NCBI RefSeq assembly: GCF_020921035.1
Contig: NC_063158.1
Coordinates: 13,684,001 to 13,748,000, forward strand
Length of the DNA stretch: 64,000 bases
Source of the DNA: Rhodamnia argentea
Taxonomy: Eukaryota; Streptophyta; Magnoliopsida; Myrtales; Myrtaceae
Direction of reading: 5' to 3'
Below are positions 33,742-45,809 of the stretch, in pieces. The notes under the pieces were generated by a model. It made no database searches. It was given only the letters and a program-made list of their open reading frames with translations, and had not been told where the DNA came from. The position numbers were made by a program, and so were the translations under genes. How positions within the stretch are numbered: position 1 is the stretch's first letter; every line of letters starts with the position of its first letter.

Positions 33742-34238
33742 TTCGGTTTTGTTTCAAGCCCTAACATCAAGCGTTTCGGTTTGGTTCGGGTAACATTTGT
33801 AACCGTTAATATATGTGTATGTTAAACCATTACCCAAAAATTAGCCTAAAAAATCACTTTGGGTCCGATCGGGCATTGTCAAAAGCCGGAATTTACGTGT
33901 GAAATATCATTTTGTAACATATGTTTAGAGTATGTAATGTTACTTTCGTTGTAAGTTTTGTGGGTCCTGTGGTTGATAATATTCCACCAAATATAGTATT
34001 CTAACCAAAGTGAATTGCAAATTCCCTTCTCCTATTGTTAACTAAACTAACTAATTTCCCTTCTTTAGAGGACGTAATATTGCTTTCTTCATCCTAAGTA
34101 CGGGGTACCTATGGTGTGTAATATTCCACAAAAGAACGGTAAACTATCGACGTTACTTGTAATTTTTCTTCGCCTTTCGTAATCGAACCGCCTTGTTGAC
34201 CGTTACTATCCTTTTACGTTCTGTCCTAATTGATGGTA
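33742..34238. other. Spacer upstream of PPR2, no gene
   Basis: Copy of 15589-16083, nearly identical, without coding signal. Confidence 0.4.
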
Positions 34239-34246
34239 GTAAGATC

Positions 34247-34943
34247 TAGGGGTAAGCAAAAAAATCGGGGTTCATCCAATTCGGATCGGACCGTACCTAA
34301 CCGGCTTATTATAGATGGTAATCGGTGGATACTATTCGATGCATCCAGTTCTCGGTTTCAATTTTCTAGAATCGGTGGGTACCGGTTCGGTTCCCGATTT
34401 CTTGGTGGGAACCATCCAACCGGCCCACCCGGATAAGTCTTTTTATATGATACAAATGTATATTCTTTTAATTTGATCGCATTACTTTAGATATGCCTTT
34501 CTTCATGAAATATGGAACATGGAATTACTGTAGTGACACGGCGAGATTGTGGCATGTTGGTTTAGGCTTAGCTAGATAGCTGCACTAAAGTGGATTTGTG
34601 CCTTTTGAAATAACTTTTGCAAATATTACGATGCTTGTGATCTTGCATATTGAAATTTTTCTATTTGGCAATGCTACTAAATCATTGTCCCCATCATTAT
34701 TTTGCATATTAAAATATTTCCTCCTTCAACCGTTGGAGACTCGTTCCCTTTTCTTTCTTAATTGATGTTGGTGCTCGCTAGGACCGTAACCGAGATCCAA
34801 CCGGAAATCGAACCGGACCAGTTCCCGAGTGGGTTCACGGAGCGAGTGGGTGGTTCACGCTTCACATTTTGCCAAACCGGTCCATAGCAGGCAATTCTCG
34901 GTTTTAGGGTGGGAACCAACCATCCGAGAATCGGTCATTCCTA
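34247..34943. mobile_element. Non-autonomous hAT element, copy 2, same site as copy 1
   Basis: Starts TAGGGGTAAGC and ends GGTCATTCCTA, flanked by GTAAGATC at 34239-34246 and 34944-34951. The shared site and TSD show that it was present before units 1 and 2 separated. Confidence 0.85.
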
Positions 34944-34951
34944 GTAAGATC

Positions 34952-35496
34952 TTTTATTCCCATTGTTCATCATTTTTTACGAGAAATAGTAAATTTTTTT
35001 TTACCTTTACTGTTTGCAAATATTATGAGTCGATCATTTCTGTTGCTATTCGTAAATTTTGTTACGTAAAGTGTCTTTGGGTCTGTATTCCTTGAACATC
35101 CCATAAAACTCAGGTAACAGTAAGAGTAGATGCTGCGGGTGCGGGAGCAATAGCGCATTCCAAAGCAAGATAACACGCAGAGTCTCCAGATTTCGAGCGC
35201 GACGGCCATCGCAGCCTGGCCAACAGTGGACTGGACCCCTGCAAATTGGCGGAGATTCAGACTCCAGAGTGCCACGGTCGCGAAGAAGACGAGGAGGGAG
35301 TGTCCCTTTCTCGTTCCAGTTTTCGCGATACGGTATCGCTTGATTAAATCGCTTCTCGAGCGTGTTGAAATGGCGAAATTCTGGTGATGGGTGGCCGTAG
35401 ATAGCCGAGCATGCGACTACTGGTTAACGTGGTTGCAGATTCCAGAAGAACCCACAAGGGAATTGATTGGTTTTGCCATCGGAGATCCCATTGATC
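34952..35496 (+). promoter_or_regulatory. PPR2 promoter / 5' leader with the empty LINE site
   Basis: Contains the uninterrupted LINE target GTTACGTAAAGTGTCTTTGG at 35062-35081, then the conserved leader region of the PPR genes. No clear TATA box. Confidence 0.45.
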
Positions 35497-37059
35497 ATGA
35501 GCTGCTCGATGAAATTACTGACCCAGAATCAGTTCGCTAGAATTCCACACCAGCGCTTCTTGTCCCGACTTTTCTGTACTACCGTTCCATTGGGAAAGGA
35601 TAACGAGATCGACAAAATCGCCAAAGTCATAAACGACCACCCATTTCCTGATAGCACGCTTCAAACCGTCCTTCAGAAGCACATCCCGCCGCATACTCTT
35701 TCCGCCGGGTTCGTAGAGGACGTGGTTGGCCATTTATTTGGGGCTCATTCCAATGGTCTCAAAGCTCTAGAGTTCTTCAGATATACTGTCCGCCATTTGT
35801 CGTGTGGTCCGACTTCGGTGGCGTTCGAAAGAACTCTCCACATACTTGCGAGGATGCGGTACTTTGAGAAAGCCTGGGAATTGATGGAAGAGATGCGGGT
35901 AATGCACCCTTCGGTGCTCACGCTGAAGGCGATGAGCATCATGATGTTGAAGACTGCAAAATTCAAGTCGTATGAGGATACTCTCCTGGCATTTGAAAGA
36001 ATGGAGAATGATGTGTTTGTTGGAAGGAAGTTTGGTACGGATGAATTCAATATACTTCTTCGGGCATTTTGCACGCATAAGCAGATGAAGGAAGCACGAT
36101 CCGTGTTCAATAAGATGCATTCACGATTCTCTCCTGATACGAAGACCATGAATATACTGCTCTTGGGATTTAAAGATTCAGGCGATGTCTCCTCAATGGA
36201 GTTGTTTTACCATGAGATGGTTAGAAGAGGTTTTAAACCTAACACAGTGACATATAACATCAGGATTGATGCTTACTGTAAGAATGGTAAGAGAGGTTGT
36301 GTGGGTGATGGTCTAAGGCTTCTTGAAGAAATGGAAGGGGCCGGTTGCTTACCTACTGTTGAGACATTTACTACTTTGATTCATGGTGCGGGGGTTGCTC
36401 GCAATCTAACAAAGGCAAAGGAATTGTTTGATGGGATTCTTACAAAAAATATGCAACCAGATACAGCAGCCTATAATGCGATGATCAGTGTTCTGATAAA
36501 AGCAAAATATGTAAAAGCTGCCATTGCCTTGATGGATGAGATGGAGGCGAAGCAAATTAGGCATGACAACATGACCTATCATACATTGTTCTTTGGATTG
36601 ATGAGATCAAGAGAAATAGACGGAGTATATGAGTTATATCATAGAATGGTGGAGAGAAACTTTGTGCCTAAAACTCGGACGGTGGTCATGCTGATGAAGT
36701 ACTTTTGTATTAATCGTCAAGTTGATATGGGATTGCATTTATGGGAATACCTGGTGGGCAAAGGGCATTGTCCTCATGGTCATGCACTGGATCTTTTGGT
36801 GATTGGATTGTGTTCTCGTGGAAGAGAACTAGAAGCTTTTGAGTGCTCCAAACAGATGCTGGAGAGAGGAAGGCTAATGACTGAAGCAACATTTCGGATG
36901 TTGGGGGGGCTACTGCTGCAGGCTGGTGAGGCCGACAAGTTGAGGAAGCTCAATCAACTGGTAAAGACGTTAAAAGCTGTTCTGCCTCTGTCAAAAGGGC
37001 ATGCTGATGGTATAGCTAATTCCTTAGAATTTAATGCAGAAAGGACTTTTTCAAGTTGA
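35497..37059 (+). CDS. PPR2: P-class pentatricopeptide repeat protein, intact (520 aa)
   Basis: Intronless frame starting at ATG 35497 (MSCSMKLLTQNQ...). The ATG at 35509, conserved in all copies, is an alternative start. After an Arg-rich, mitochondrion-like leader come about ten P-type PPR motifs, ending with ECSKQMLERGRLMTEATFRM and a short Lys-rich tail. No editing-type extension domains. It differs from PPR1 at about two dozen residues and from PPR3 at fewer, apart from the PPR3 stop. Private changes of PPR2 (GKDNE, EDVVGH, LKTAK, THKQMK, DVSSME) are mostly conservative. It lies head to head with RLK2, about 5.2 kb apart. Best candidate for the functional copy. Confidence 0.9.
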   Translation: MSCSMKLLTQNQFARIPHQRFLSRLFCTTVPLGKDNEIDKIAKVINDHPFPDSTLQTVLQKHIPPHTLSAGFVEDVVGHLFGAHSNGLKALEFFRYTVRHLSCGPTSVAFERTLHILARMRYFEKAWELMEEMRVMHPSVLTLKAMSIMMLKTAKFKSYEDTLLAFERMENDVFVGRKFGTDEFNILLRAFCTHKQMKEARSVFNKMHSRFSPDTKTMNILLLGFKDSGDVSSMELFYHEMVRRGFKPNTVTYNIRIDAYCKNGKRGCVGDGLRLLEEMEGAGCLPTVETFTTLIHGAGVARNLTKAKELFDGILTKNMQPDTAAYNAMISVLIKAKYVKAAIALMDEMEAKQIRHDNMTYHTLFFGLMRSREIDGVYELYHRMVERNFVPKTRTVVMLMKYFCINRQVDMGLHLWEYLVGKGHCPHGHALDLLVIGLCSRGRELEAFECSKQMLERGRLMTEATFRMLGGLLLQAGEADKLRKLNQLVKTLKAVLPLSKGHADGIANSLEFNAERTFSS

Positions 37060-38599
37060 CTTTGTTTGAGTACAACCTCTGTTTACTGGATATTTGGACG
37101 GTTTGTCATTTTTGGTTCTCCTCAAAGTCTATAGGGCTGATACACATGCGCTGAGAAACTCTGTTCGTTTGTGTTCACCGTGCGGTGTTGACTCAAGTTA
37201 TTGCTGAGACTTGGGCCATGTCTATGCAACCTAGCTTCTGCAGGTGGTTGAAACAAATCCCGGAGGGAGGAAGCAATATGAGAGGCACAGCGTTTTCCTC
37301 GTGTGGTCGCTTTTGCCTTTTGTGGGTTGGTCAAAACAGAAAATTGAGATTGAGGACTTGACAAGATGGCACAGTTTTACTCTCATTTGACTTGCAAAAG
37401 GAAATGCTGCTGCTCAAATTTCTGTGAGGATTTGCACGTAAGCGCTATGCCTAAAGTGGAATGAGATTAGTTGATTGGCTTGTACAAAGATGGCTCTTAA
37501 AGCCTGCATTTGATTTTTTTTGCTGCGCGGTAGCTGCTCAGTTTGATCAAAGCAATGAAAATATTGTATCCGCATATGGATGGGTAGGGCATTCTTATTC
37601 TTTCCTGACGAAATGTTGAAAGAAGTTACGAGCTGTTCTGTCTTCATCGAAAGGTCTGTATGCTCGTGCTACCATGTAGATAATTGCTCAACAGTGAGTT
37701 GTTTGCCTTATGGTCACAGATTAAGGATGTTCACAAACTGTCTTTATTTATTGCAACTTCACTATTGTACTCAGAAAAGCTCCAGCTTCTTCTTGTACAC
37801 TCAAATGGAGGAGTTCTTCCTCTGAGAAAGAACCTTGCCACCCTGCACTTATGACTTGGTCAAAAAAGATTCGGCTGTGACAAAGGATATGACAAAACTA
37901 GAACTGTAAGCTAAGTACCGGAGTATCATATTTTAAACCCTGAAGCTCAGTTCTGCTTTTTGGAGGAGTTGTACTAATTGATTGTCATATATGAAATATG
38001 TTTAACCAACTCTAATGTTCTGTGAACTTCTATATGGGTTGATTGGACCCTATTACCAGTCAAAAGTAAATGTTACCATGCGCAGGCGACCACAGGTGCT
38101 CTAAGGAAAATGTTGGTAGAGTGTCTCGGAACAATTGTTTAAACTTATTAAATATTTTTTTGTATTGCAACTCTGATGTTCAGTACAATTAGTTCCTTAA
38201 AATGTGTACTTTTTCGGTATCCAACATGATTTGATGAGCATCTTTTCTGTTTTGAAGCTTTTAACTGGTGCTGTTAAGGTAATTGTTAACAAGACCCTCT
38301 TGGAATGTATCAGGGGTTGTGCTCTCAGTGACCAAAAGACAAGATTTTAATCAACCCATGAAAGGTACTACTAGCTTGCTGGACCTCTTATTGCTCCAGC
38401 AGTATCTGTTGAATTTCAGGTGTCATAATTTGCTCTTTGGCAGTTGTCTCCTTAGTATGATTATGACCAGAATACTAAAGTTAATAACTACTGCTAGAGT
38501 AATAGCAATGGATCTTTTAGAGCAGCCTCCTTCCACCTTCACTCCTCCTACTTACACCTCTGTCCTCTCTCATTTTCACTAATAAACAAAAAATGGTTA
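37060..38599 (+). other. PPR2 3' region, no further gene
   Basis: Copy of the PPR1 3' region, retaining the stretch at 38280-38345 that unit 1 lost. No protein-like frame. Confidence 0.45.
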
Positions 38600-40060
38600 G
38601 ATTAGTCACAGCTTCAAAAATCGATGCCCGATTTCTGTTGCCAGAAAATAAGCACTTCTCCTATCCAAAAGGAAAAAAGAGGAGAAAAAGAATCACCTAT
38701 TTCTTGGACAGAAGACTACAGTGTTGCCTACTGATAGGAACGGAAGATTTGCGTCTTCCATTGCTAGTTCAAATCTGGTTTTTGTATCTGACTGCTTCTG
38801 TTTCTTGCATACCCTGGAGCTGCCCGGGGTCTGCAATCTTTTTGGCTTCACTAGATAATGCTTTCTCAACAAAGTTATGGAGGTCAAAACCTTCGAATCA
38901 GCGGGCCTCTTCCCGGTGAAAATCTCTTGCAAGATGATGCCGTAACCGTAGATATATCATATAACCATGTCCAGTCTCTTGGCTTCCCACTCCATACTAT
39001 GGAAACAAGTGAAAAACAGGAAAGGGGAAAACAGGACCTATGCAAATATAGAAGCACACTGTGCTATGAATTATGCGAATGCTCTGCGCTGCACTCAAAT
39101 GTAATTGATGAGCTACCCTGCTTTATGCGGGTGTATGTGTTTATCTCGACATATCTTACTAATCATTTCATCTTCTCCTTAAGTAGATGCATGTCTGTCA
39201 TCCATGTCCATAGAACAATTCCTAGAGATCATTCTTTCACCCTTGTCAATCCACCGCATTTTGATTGCATTATAGCCCCTGGGAAAGATCAGATTCAGTC
39301 ATGCAGCTCCACTTCACAACCTAAGATTTCAATTACTGGCCAATATGATGCCGAAGACACAAGCTTCATTTGAAGACCCCTGAAGAATGGTACCCTGAAT
39401 GTACTTGTCAAGATTTAACATATCAATTCTAGGAATTGTTCGAGGAAGCATAGTGAATCGGCATGTAAAAGCTGCGGTTGAGGTAGGATTCTCATTCTTT
39501 TGACCTGTTTACTTTCGATTTTACTACAAGAGGGAAGCAAAAAGACTGGGAGGAGAAAGCACATAGAATTCAACTGGAGCAACATATTAAAGCCACTTAC
39601 CCTAACTGAACTCTACAAATTTGCAAAGACTTGGCTGTTTGCCGCTGGAACTGATCTCCCCAATTCATCACCAATATGTGCAATAATATCGTCATCGAGG
39701 ATTGTTACCAAGCTTGAGATCGCAGTGAACTATAGGCTTCTCGCTATGGTGATGGAGATACGGTGAAGCATAAGCAACATTGATACCAATGCTTAGCCTT
39801 TAAAAGGCTCGAGTTGCTGGGCTCGTCACGTCCCTCGTTCTCTCCAGGAGTTAGATGTAGCCAATCCTCCAGGTTTCCATTGACCATAAATTCGTAGACT
39901 AGGGCCTTAAAATTGTCCACATCATTTAGCAATTCCTGAACAAGATGTCATGACCTTCACAAGATTACAATGTCTGATGTTTCTCAATGCCTCGCACTCA
40001 TGCCATGAAAAAGCTTCGCCAAGACACCAATGAAAGAGATTTCTTGGAAGAGGTCGAAGC
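38600..40060 (-). pseudogene. Decayed second-family LRR-RLK kinase fragment, copy 2
   Basis: The least decayed of the three copies. On the minus strand it keeps YGIILQEIFTGKRPADS, then after a frame change DLHNFVEKALSSEAKKIADP, and upstream VDNFKALVYEFMVNGNLEDW, with the catalytic-loop region near 39720. LRRs, membrane helix and N-lobe start are absent, and frames are broken. Confidence 0.75.
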
Positions 40061-40142
40061 CGGATCGTGTCTATTATTCGCAACCCGCCATATTGAAAGA
40101 ATCAGCGACACCGTTAATCCTAACACTGATGAAGCAATGAGT

Positions 40143-40615
40143 TCAACCGTTTTTGAAGTCTGGTTCTATTTTCTCCTCTTCGGAACCACTAGGATGCATT
40201 GAGGAAGACGAAACTCGGGCTCTCCATGGCATAACTTCCCATTTCCAACTATGGCTGGCGGTGATGCTTAGCCGTGCGAGAGGTACTTCGTCTCTTGCAA
40301 ACTGGAATTGAACTGAGAGAACGAACTGATCTGTGCACAGTGCTTGAGTGCGATAGCTTATCACTTGTTGAGAGAGCATCTTAGACGTTTCTCTAAGCCC
40401 ATGGGCCAAGCGCGCAATCATAGAAGAATGCAAGGAGCGTCTGGCTCAGTTGAAGTTCGTAACGATTGTCCATTGCCCACGTGAGTCCAATCAAGCTGCC
40501 GACTGGATTGCCAAAGCCCACCGCCGAAACATCTTACACCTCTAGTTGGTTAACTTTACCATCTCAGCCTCTTTGGGTATTTTGTGTTCAGAAACTCATA
40601 TGTTATGTTCATGGG
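40143..40615 (+). pseudogene. RNase H-like fragment, copy 2
   Basis: Same as copy 1: QAADWIAKAHRRNILHL followed by a stop, upstream frame broken. Not functional. Confidence 0.55.
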
Positions 40616-40619
40616 GCTC

Positions 40620-41860
40620 CAAGTTGGACAACGATGGTCGACTAGCTCAGCCAGTTCGCGACGGGGCTCGCGGAGACACACAGCCGTAAGCTCACGGGTT
40701 TATCACGGCTGAATGACGACACGACTCACGGTGGGGATTTCAATCTACGATGAATAGCAGCTCGTGGTTCGGTGATGGCTCGGCAACTCTCGAATTCACG
40801 GGCCGACCTACAAAACAAAGGCACGGGTGACGTCGATGGAGGTGGCGACTGCTCTGGCTGCAACCGACGAGGTCGGATGGAGCTGCAGATTGCAACGACA
40901 GTGATTTCTGGCACGGCAGATGGACCGGCGAGGGTCTCTGTCTATTCGCGGTCCACTGTCGTCGCGACGCAATGGCTAGCAGGGCTTGGTAGGAATGGAG
41001 ACTCGACCTGTCGGGTGCTCGGGCAGCCACTGTTGGACGTCGGCTTTGGTACGAGCGAGGCAGCCGGAGAGAGACGGTGTCTACTCGAGGAGGAGGCAAC
41101 AGACCTCGTCATGGGCGAAGGCAGTGTAGCATTAGGTGAGGCACGGTAGCGGCTGAAGGGCCCGACAGCAATGGACGTCGTCAGTGTCGGGGATTCGATA
41201 ACTGCTGGTCAGGGGGAGCAAAGGCTGCGCGAGGTGATAGCGGACCGGGGGCGGCGACCGGGGATTCTCGACTGTGCTCTTCCTCTGTCTAATTCTCACG
41301 TGTATTTTCCGAGACTGAATTTGCCGAGCTAGATTTTTCGCTAGGTTCAATTTTTGTCTATCTATAGAATAGTCCCCCAAATTTTGGGTCTTTGCAATTT
41401 GATCATCAGGGACGAAATTTTGATCAATTAGACCCTCACGTGGCGGGCCCGCCGATTGAATCGGCTTGGTTGACCTGTGGCTTCTTTCGCAGCTTGTCTG
41501 CTCCTTCTGTGCTTAATTGAGTTCTTTTTTCTAACTAATTAAGCTTTAACTGAAGGCCCTTTTCCCCTAATTAAAGTTTAATGGGCTGAATCAAGCTCCA
41601 GTTAGGCCCTAATAGCCTTATGAATTTCGACACACACCCCCCTTGCAGGCTGAATTTTGCCTTGGTTCCCGCGTCGATTTCGAGTCCATTTTCGCCGCTA
41701 GTCCGATTAAAATGCAAGAACATGTGTATGGATAAATTAAACTAAACTACATGAAAAATGATTTAAATATTTTTTCTGGGGACTATAGTTAGTTCCTAGT
41801 TTTTTATGCAATAAATGACTAAATGAATTATCAAAACTTAGGTGTCAACATTTAGGAACA
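40620..41860. repeat. GC-rich repeat module, copy 3
   Basis: Full-length copy, right end GGTGTCAACATTT near 41840-41855, the best match to a canonical LTR terminus among the copies. Confidence 0.4.
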
Positions 41861-41927
41861 TAGAGCAATTCCTCACATCCTGGTATTTCGCGCAACAATT
41901 CAGCCACAGAGAGCCTTCCCTATTCTC

Positions 41928-42213
41928 ACACTTCTCGGGAACAAAAACAAGAAGTAAAAGAAAGTAATTTCTTTATTACCGGGAACAAAAAAAGAACAAA
42001 GTCATTTTAGAAAAACAAGCTCAGTATAACTTAATACTCATCTTTGGGTTCATACCAAACAAATTTATGTTCCTTTTATATTTCGAAAATAGAAACTTTG
42101 TGCAGTTACCAAACGCGTTCTTCTATTTAGAAGCTGCCCCGGGACGAGAATAAAAAAAATATCATTTCTACTCAAAAATTATTCTCGGAACTAAAACGTT
42201 ACCACACGCGTCC
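41928..42213. mobile_element. Tourist-like MITE, copy 3 (left end and middle deleted)
   Basis: The right terminus (ACCACACGCGTCC then TAATTG) is kept. The left terminus and about 200 bp are gone: the flank GAGCCTTCCCTA runs directly into TTCTCGGGAACAAAAACAAG. A second deletion joins CTCATCTTT to GGGTTCATACC near 42044. Confidence 0.6.
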
Positions 42214-42566
42214 TAATTGATAGCAATTCGTACTAGAAACCATAAAAAGAAGAAGCAGCAGCAGCATGGCAATTTATTTCGAATTCATTTTATTATACTA
42301 CAGCACCAAAACAAAGTTTTAGTAAACTTACAGTACTCAATAATGGGCGTGCACATTACGGGCCTTGTGCCGGCTTAAAACATGTACGGATACGGATGGT
42401 GAAAGACAACAACTATCATCTTTAAGGAAAGATCTTCAGTTATGTATTTTACCCGCACGTTTGCGTTTGCATAAGCAATACTGAATGTATAGCGACGAGA
42501 GAAGAGACAAGTTCTAACAAAATTTATGCTATAGAGTAGAGACCTGTTGTTTCATTGTTGGCCGTG

Positions 42567-45500
42567 TTAACCCCGTGCAAAGAGTCTCTCTCTGATCTTT
42601 CGCAGCTGATTTGTAGCTCCGCTAATGCTCATCCGCCTTCCAGGCACTTCATCGGAGCAAACGACTCCAATATTGTATACTGTAACCAAGCACTCTTGAA
42701 ATATGCCGTCGCTTTCGGAGAGCCAATGCCGAGGACTGTTGGGGCTCGAATGATTCTCTCTTTCTTGGAGCAGAATGCGATCCGTAATTTCCAGCACTCG
42801 TTCGGGCAAAGCTTCTGCCACAAAGCTATGAAGAGTCAAATTGTCTCTGAAGGTGTCATTGGTGGGACTCAACCCCGTGAACATCTCCAATAAGAGGATG
42901 CCGTAATCGTAGACGTCGCCTTCTCTTGACACCTTGCATCCCATCGTATATTCTGCCACAAATGTAGATCATAGTGCGGGTGAACTTTTGGAGTGCGGAT
43001 CATTAAAGCAGAGTGTAATGGGCGTAAGAGTTATCATGCGGCTACAAAACTCACAAAAAGACCCATCAACATCTTTTACCTAAATAAACTTTCTTGCTTT
43101 GAAAGAGAGATTACCCGGTGGAGCATAACCGATTGTTCCTCTTATGCCCACCGAGCTCGTCCGATTAGCCACGGTATCGAAGGATGATCCAGGGAGGAAC
43201 TTTGCCAATCCAAAGTCACCAACATGGGCGACCATCTCAGCATCTAAGAGGATATTGCTCGGCTTTAGATCACAATGTATGATGGGGATGTGGCACTGGT
43301 GATGAAGATAATCCAGTGCAGAGGCGACATCAATAGCAATGTTTATCCTTTGAAAGAAATTCAATGTCCGGGTAGGCTCATTCCTGTGAGATGGTGTTGG
43401 GTTTGGGTGTAGCCACCTTTCGAGGCTTCCATTTTCCATGTACTCATAAACTAAGGCCTTAAAATCATTTTGCTGATGATCAATACTCGAGCAAACTGTC
43501 AATATCTTTAGAAGATTTCGATGTCTCACGTTCTTTAATGCCTCGCACTCCGCCAGGAAGCTCTTCAGAGCACCACGATGCACTAAATGAAGCACCTTCA
43601 CCGCAACGGTTGTACCATTTTCCTTTAGTATCCCCTTGTAAACAGAGCCAAAGTTTCCAACATCGATCAAATTCATCGAAGAAAAATCATCGGTTGCTTT
43701 TAAGAGTGCTCGATAAGATATGTTTGGACATGAATCATCCGTGGAAGTTGAAATAGGTTCTTTTACTTTCTTCTTCAACCAATGAAGATATAGAAAAACC
43801 AGAACAAGAGATATTCCAAGAATGACAAAAGTAGCACTAGCCGACGATACCAATATATGGATTTTTCTTCTCTTGGCGCGTTTGGAGATGCACTTGGGGA
43901 GGTGAAATGCTGGCAATCCCCCACAAAGCTCATCGTTCCCAATAATAGAAGTCGCGGTAGCATTCTTAAAGACTCCTTCAAGCGGTAGCATGCCTTCAAA
44001 GCTATTGTATGACAAATTCAAAAGTTTCAAGGACCGAAATAATGCCAAAAATTTCGGAATCTGACCGGTCAAATTGTTGCGTGAAAGATCAATTTTTTCA
44101 ATACCTCCTAACGATTTGATTGATTGAGGAATGGACCCACGGAAAAAGTTTCCCCCCATCCTCGGCGTGGTCAATCCAGTACAATCCCCCAAACTATTTG
44201 GGATTTCACCTACCAACATGTTGCTAGAGATGTCTAACTCGGTCAGAGTCTTCAAGTTCCTTACTTCCATGGGCGTAACCCCACTCGGATGGTTCCGAGA
44301 CAAGTCCAAAATGATTGTTATCGAGGAGAGACCAATGAGCTGTGGGGGTATGGTACCGTTGAGATTATTATTAGAAAGATCAAGCCACCGCAGAGATTGA
44401 CACTTTGACAGATGTGAAGGAAGTTCCCCATGAAAGTTGTTCCAACCGAGACTTAGTTTGATCAACTTGGTTAGATTTCCTAAAGAAGTTGGGATCGTCC
44501 CTCCCAGGTTGTTATCGATTAACTTCAATACCACTAGATTTTGCAGATTCCCGAAATTGGAGGGGACCTCGCCCGAGAACTTGTTGCCATACATATTTAA
44601 CACCTTCGGGGTGACTAGACTTCCAATCTCTCCAGGAATCGCACCAAACATAAGGTTCTCATTCACGCCGAACCACTTGAGAGATCGCTAGAAATTACCT
44701 ATGCATTTGGGCAGTGCCCCGCCGAGTCTGTTCCGTTGAATTTGGAAGAACTCTAGTCTGGTGGAGTTTGTCAATGAGCATACGAAGCTCAAGTCTTCGT
44801 AATTCCCACTTCCCAGCTGGTTATCGAAGATGCCAAACAGCCAAAGCCAAGGCATATTTCCAAAAGAAGGCACTTTCCCCGAAAGCTTGTTCTCTCCGGC
44901 TTCGATGACATCTAGCTTTGTCCAATTGGACACCGAGGGAGGAATCGGTCCCTCAAGTTTGTTCATGGCAATGGCGAAACATTGAAGATTTGGGAGCGTC
45001 AAGCCTAAGTCTGCAGGAAGACTCCCTTGTATCTGGTTTTCTAAAACGTCGAACCGGAGTAGAGAGGAGAGATTGAGCAATGAAGACGGAATTGTACCGG
45101 ACAATCTGTTTACTGGGACAATGATGTCGGTTAAACTTGTCGGGCGGCCTAGATCTTCGGGAATGCCCCCGCCCAAGTTATTTTCCGTGAGTTCAAGAAC
45201 CTGCAGTGAAGATAAGTTCCCAAAGGACGAAGGCACATTCCCAGAGAGTGCGTTTTTACAAAAGGACAAAACCCGTAGCTTCGATAATGAACCGAGTTCT
45301 GTGGGAATTACTCCGGTTAGTTGGCTGAATGCAATGCTGAGGACTTCGAGCTTTGAGCAAGCCGACATGTTTCTGGGAATTTTGCCGGCCGGTGAATTGT
45401 TGTCTAGCTGTAGCAAACGCAGGTGGCGCAACCGCCCCACTTGCGGAGGGATTTCTCGAACGAGACTATTATTCTCGAGATGAATTTCACTCAAGAAGCT

Positions 45501-45809
45501 TAGGTTTCCGATGTGAGGAGAGATGGGCCCCGAGAGTCCTAGCGATTTCAAGCGCGAGACCGTGACCCTCTGGTGCCTCGGCCCGCATGTGACCCCGTAC
45601 CAACCGCAAAACCCGATGGTGTCATTCCATGAAGCAAGCCCCCTGTAAGGGTCTTCGACCGCGGCCTTAAATGCGAGCAGCGCGAGTTTGTCGGGTTCAT
45701 TTGTGGCGGAGGAGGCTTGGACAAAGCACAGTGCAAGAGCGAGAGACGAGAGAAGGAAGCGGCAAGCCGGTGCCAGATACTGCGCAAAACCGAAGTGCCC
45801 AAGTTCCAT
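42567..45809 (-). pseudogene. RLK3: subfamily XII LRR receptor kinase with a single in-frame stop
   Basis: Exon 1 is 43115-45809 and exon 2 is 42567-42952, with the conserved intron. The would-be protein is 1026 aa: signal peptide, LRRNT_2 cap, about 20 LRRs, CGGLPAFHLPKC C-cap, membrane helix after RRKIHILVSSA, and a non-RD kinase (HCDLKPSNILL, DFGLAK). Codon 374 is TAG (44688-44690) where RLK4 has TCG (GNFSHALKW). The frame is otherwise open to the end. The glycine loop reads LIDVGNFGSVYKG, so the first Gly of GxGxxG is Asp, a change expected to impair ATP binding. Translation would give a 373-aa secreted LRR fragment. Confidence 0.85.

Noticed and set aside
43080-44666. RLK3 downstream frame as an independent kinase gene
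   Set aside because: Same frame as the upstream ectodomain with a single intervening TAG; no signal peptide or promoter of its own.
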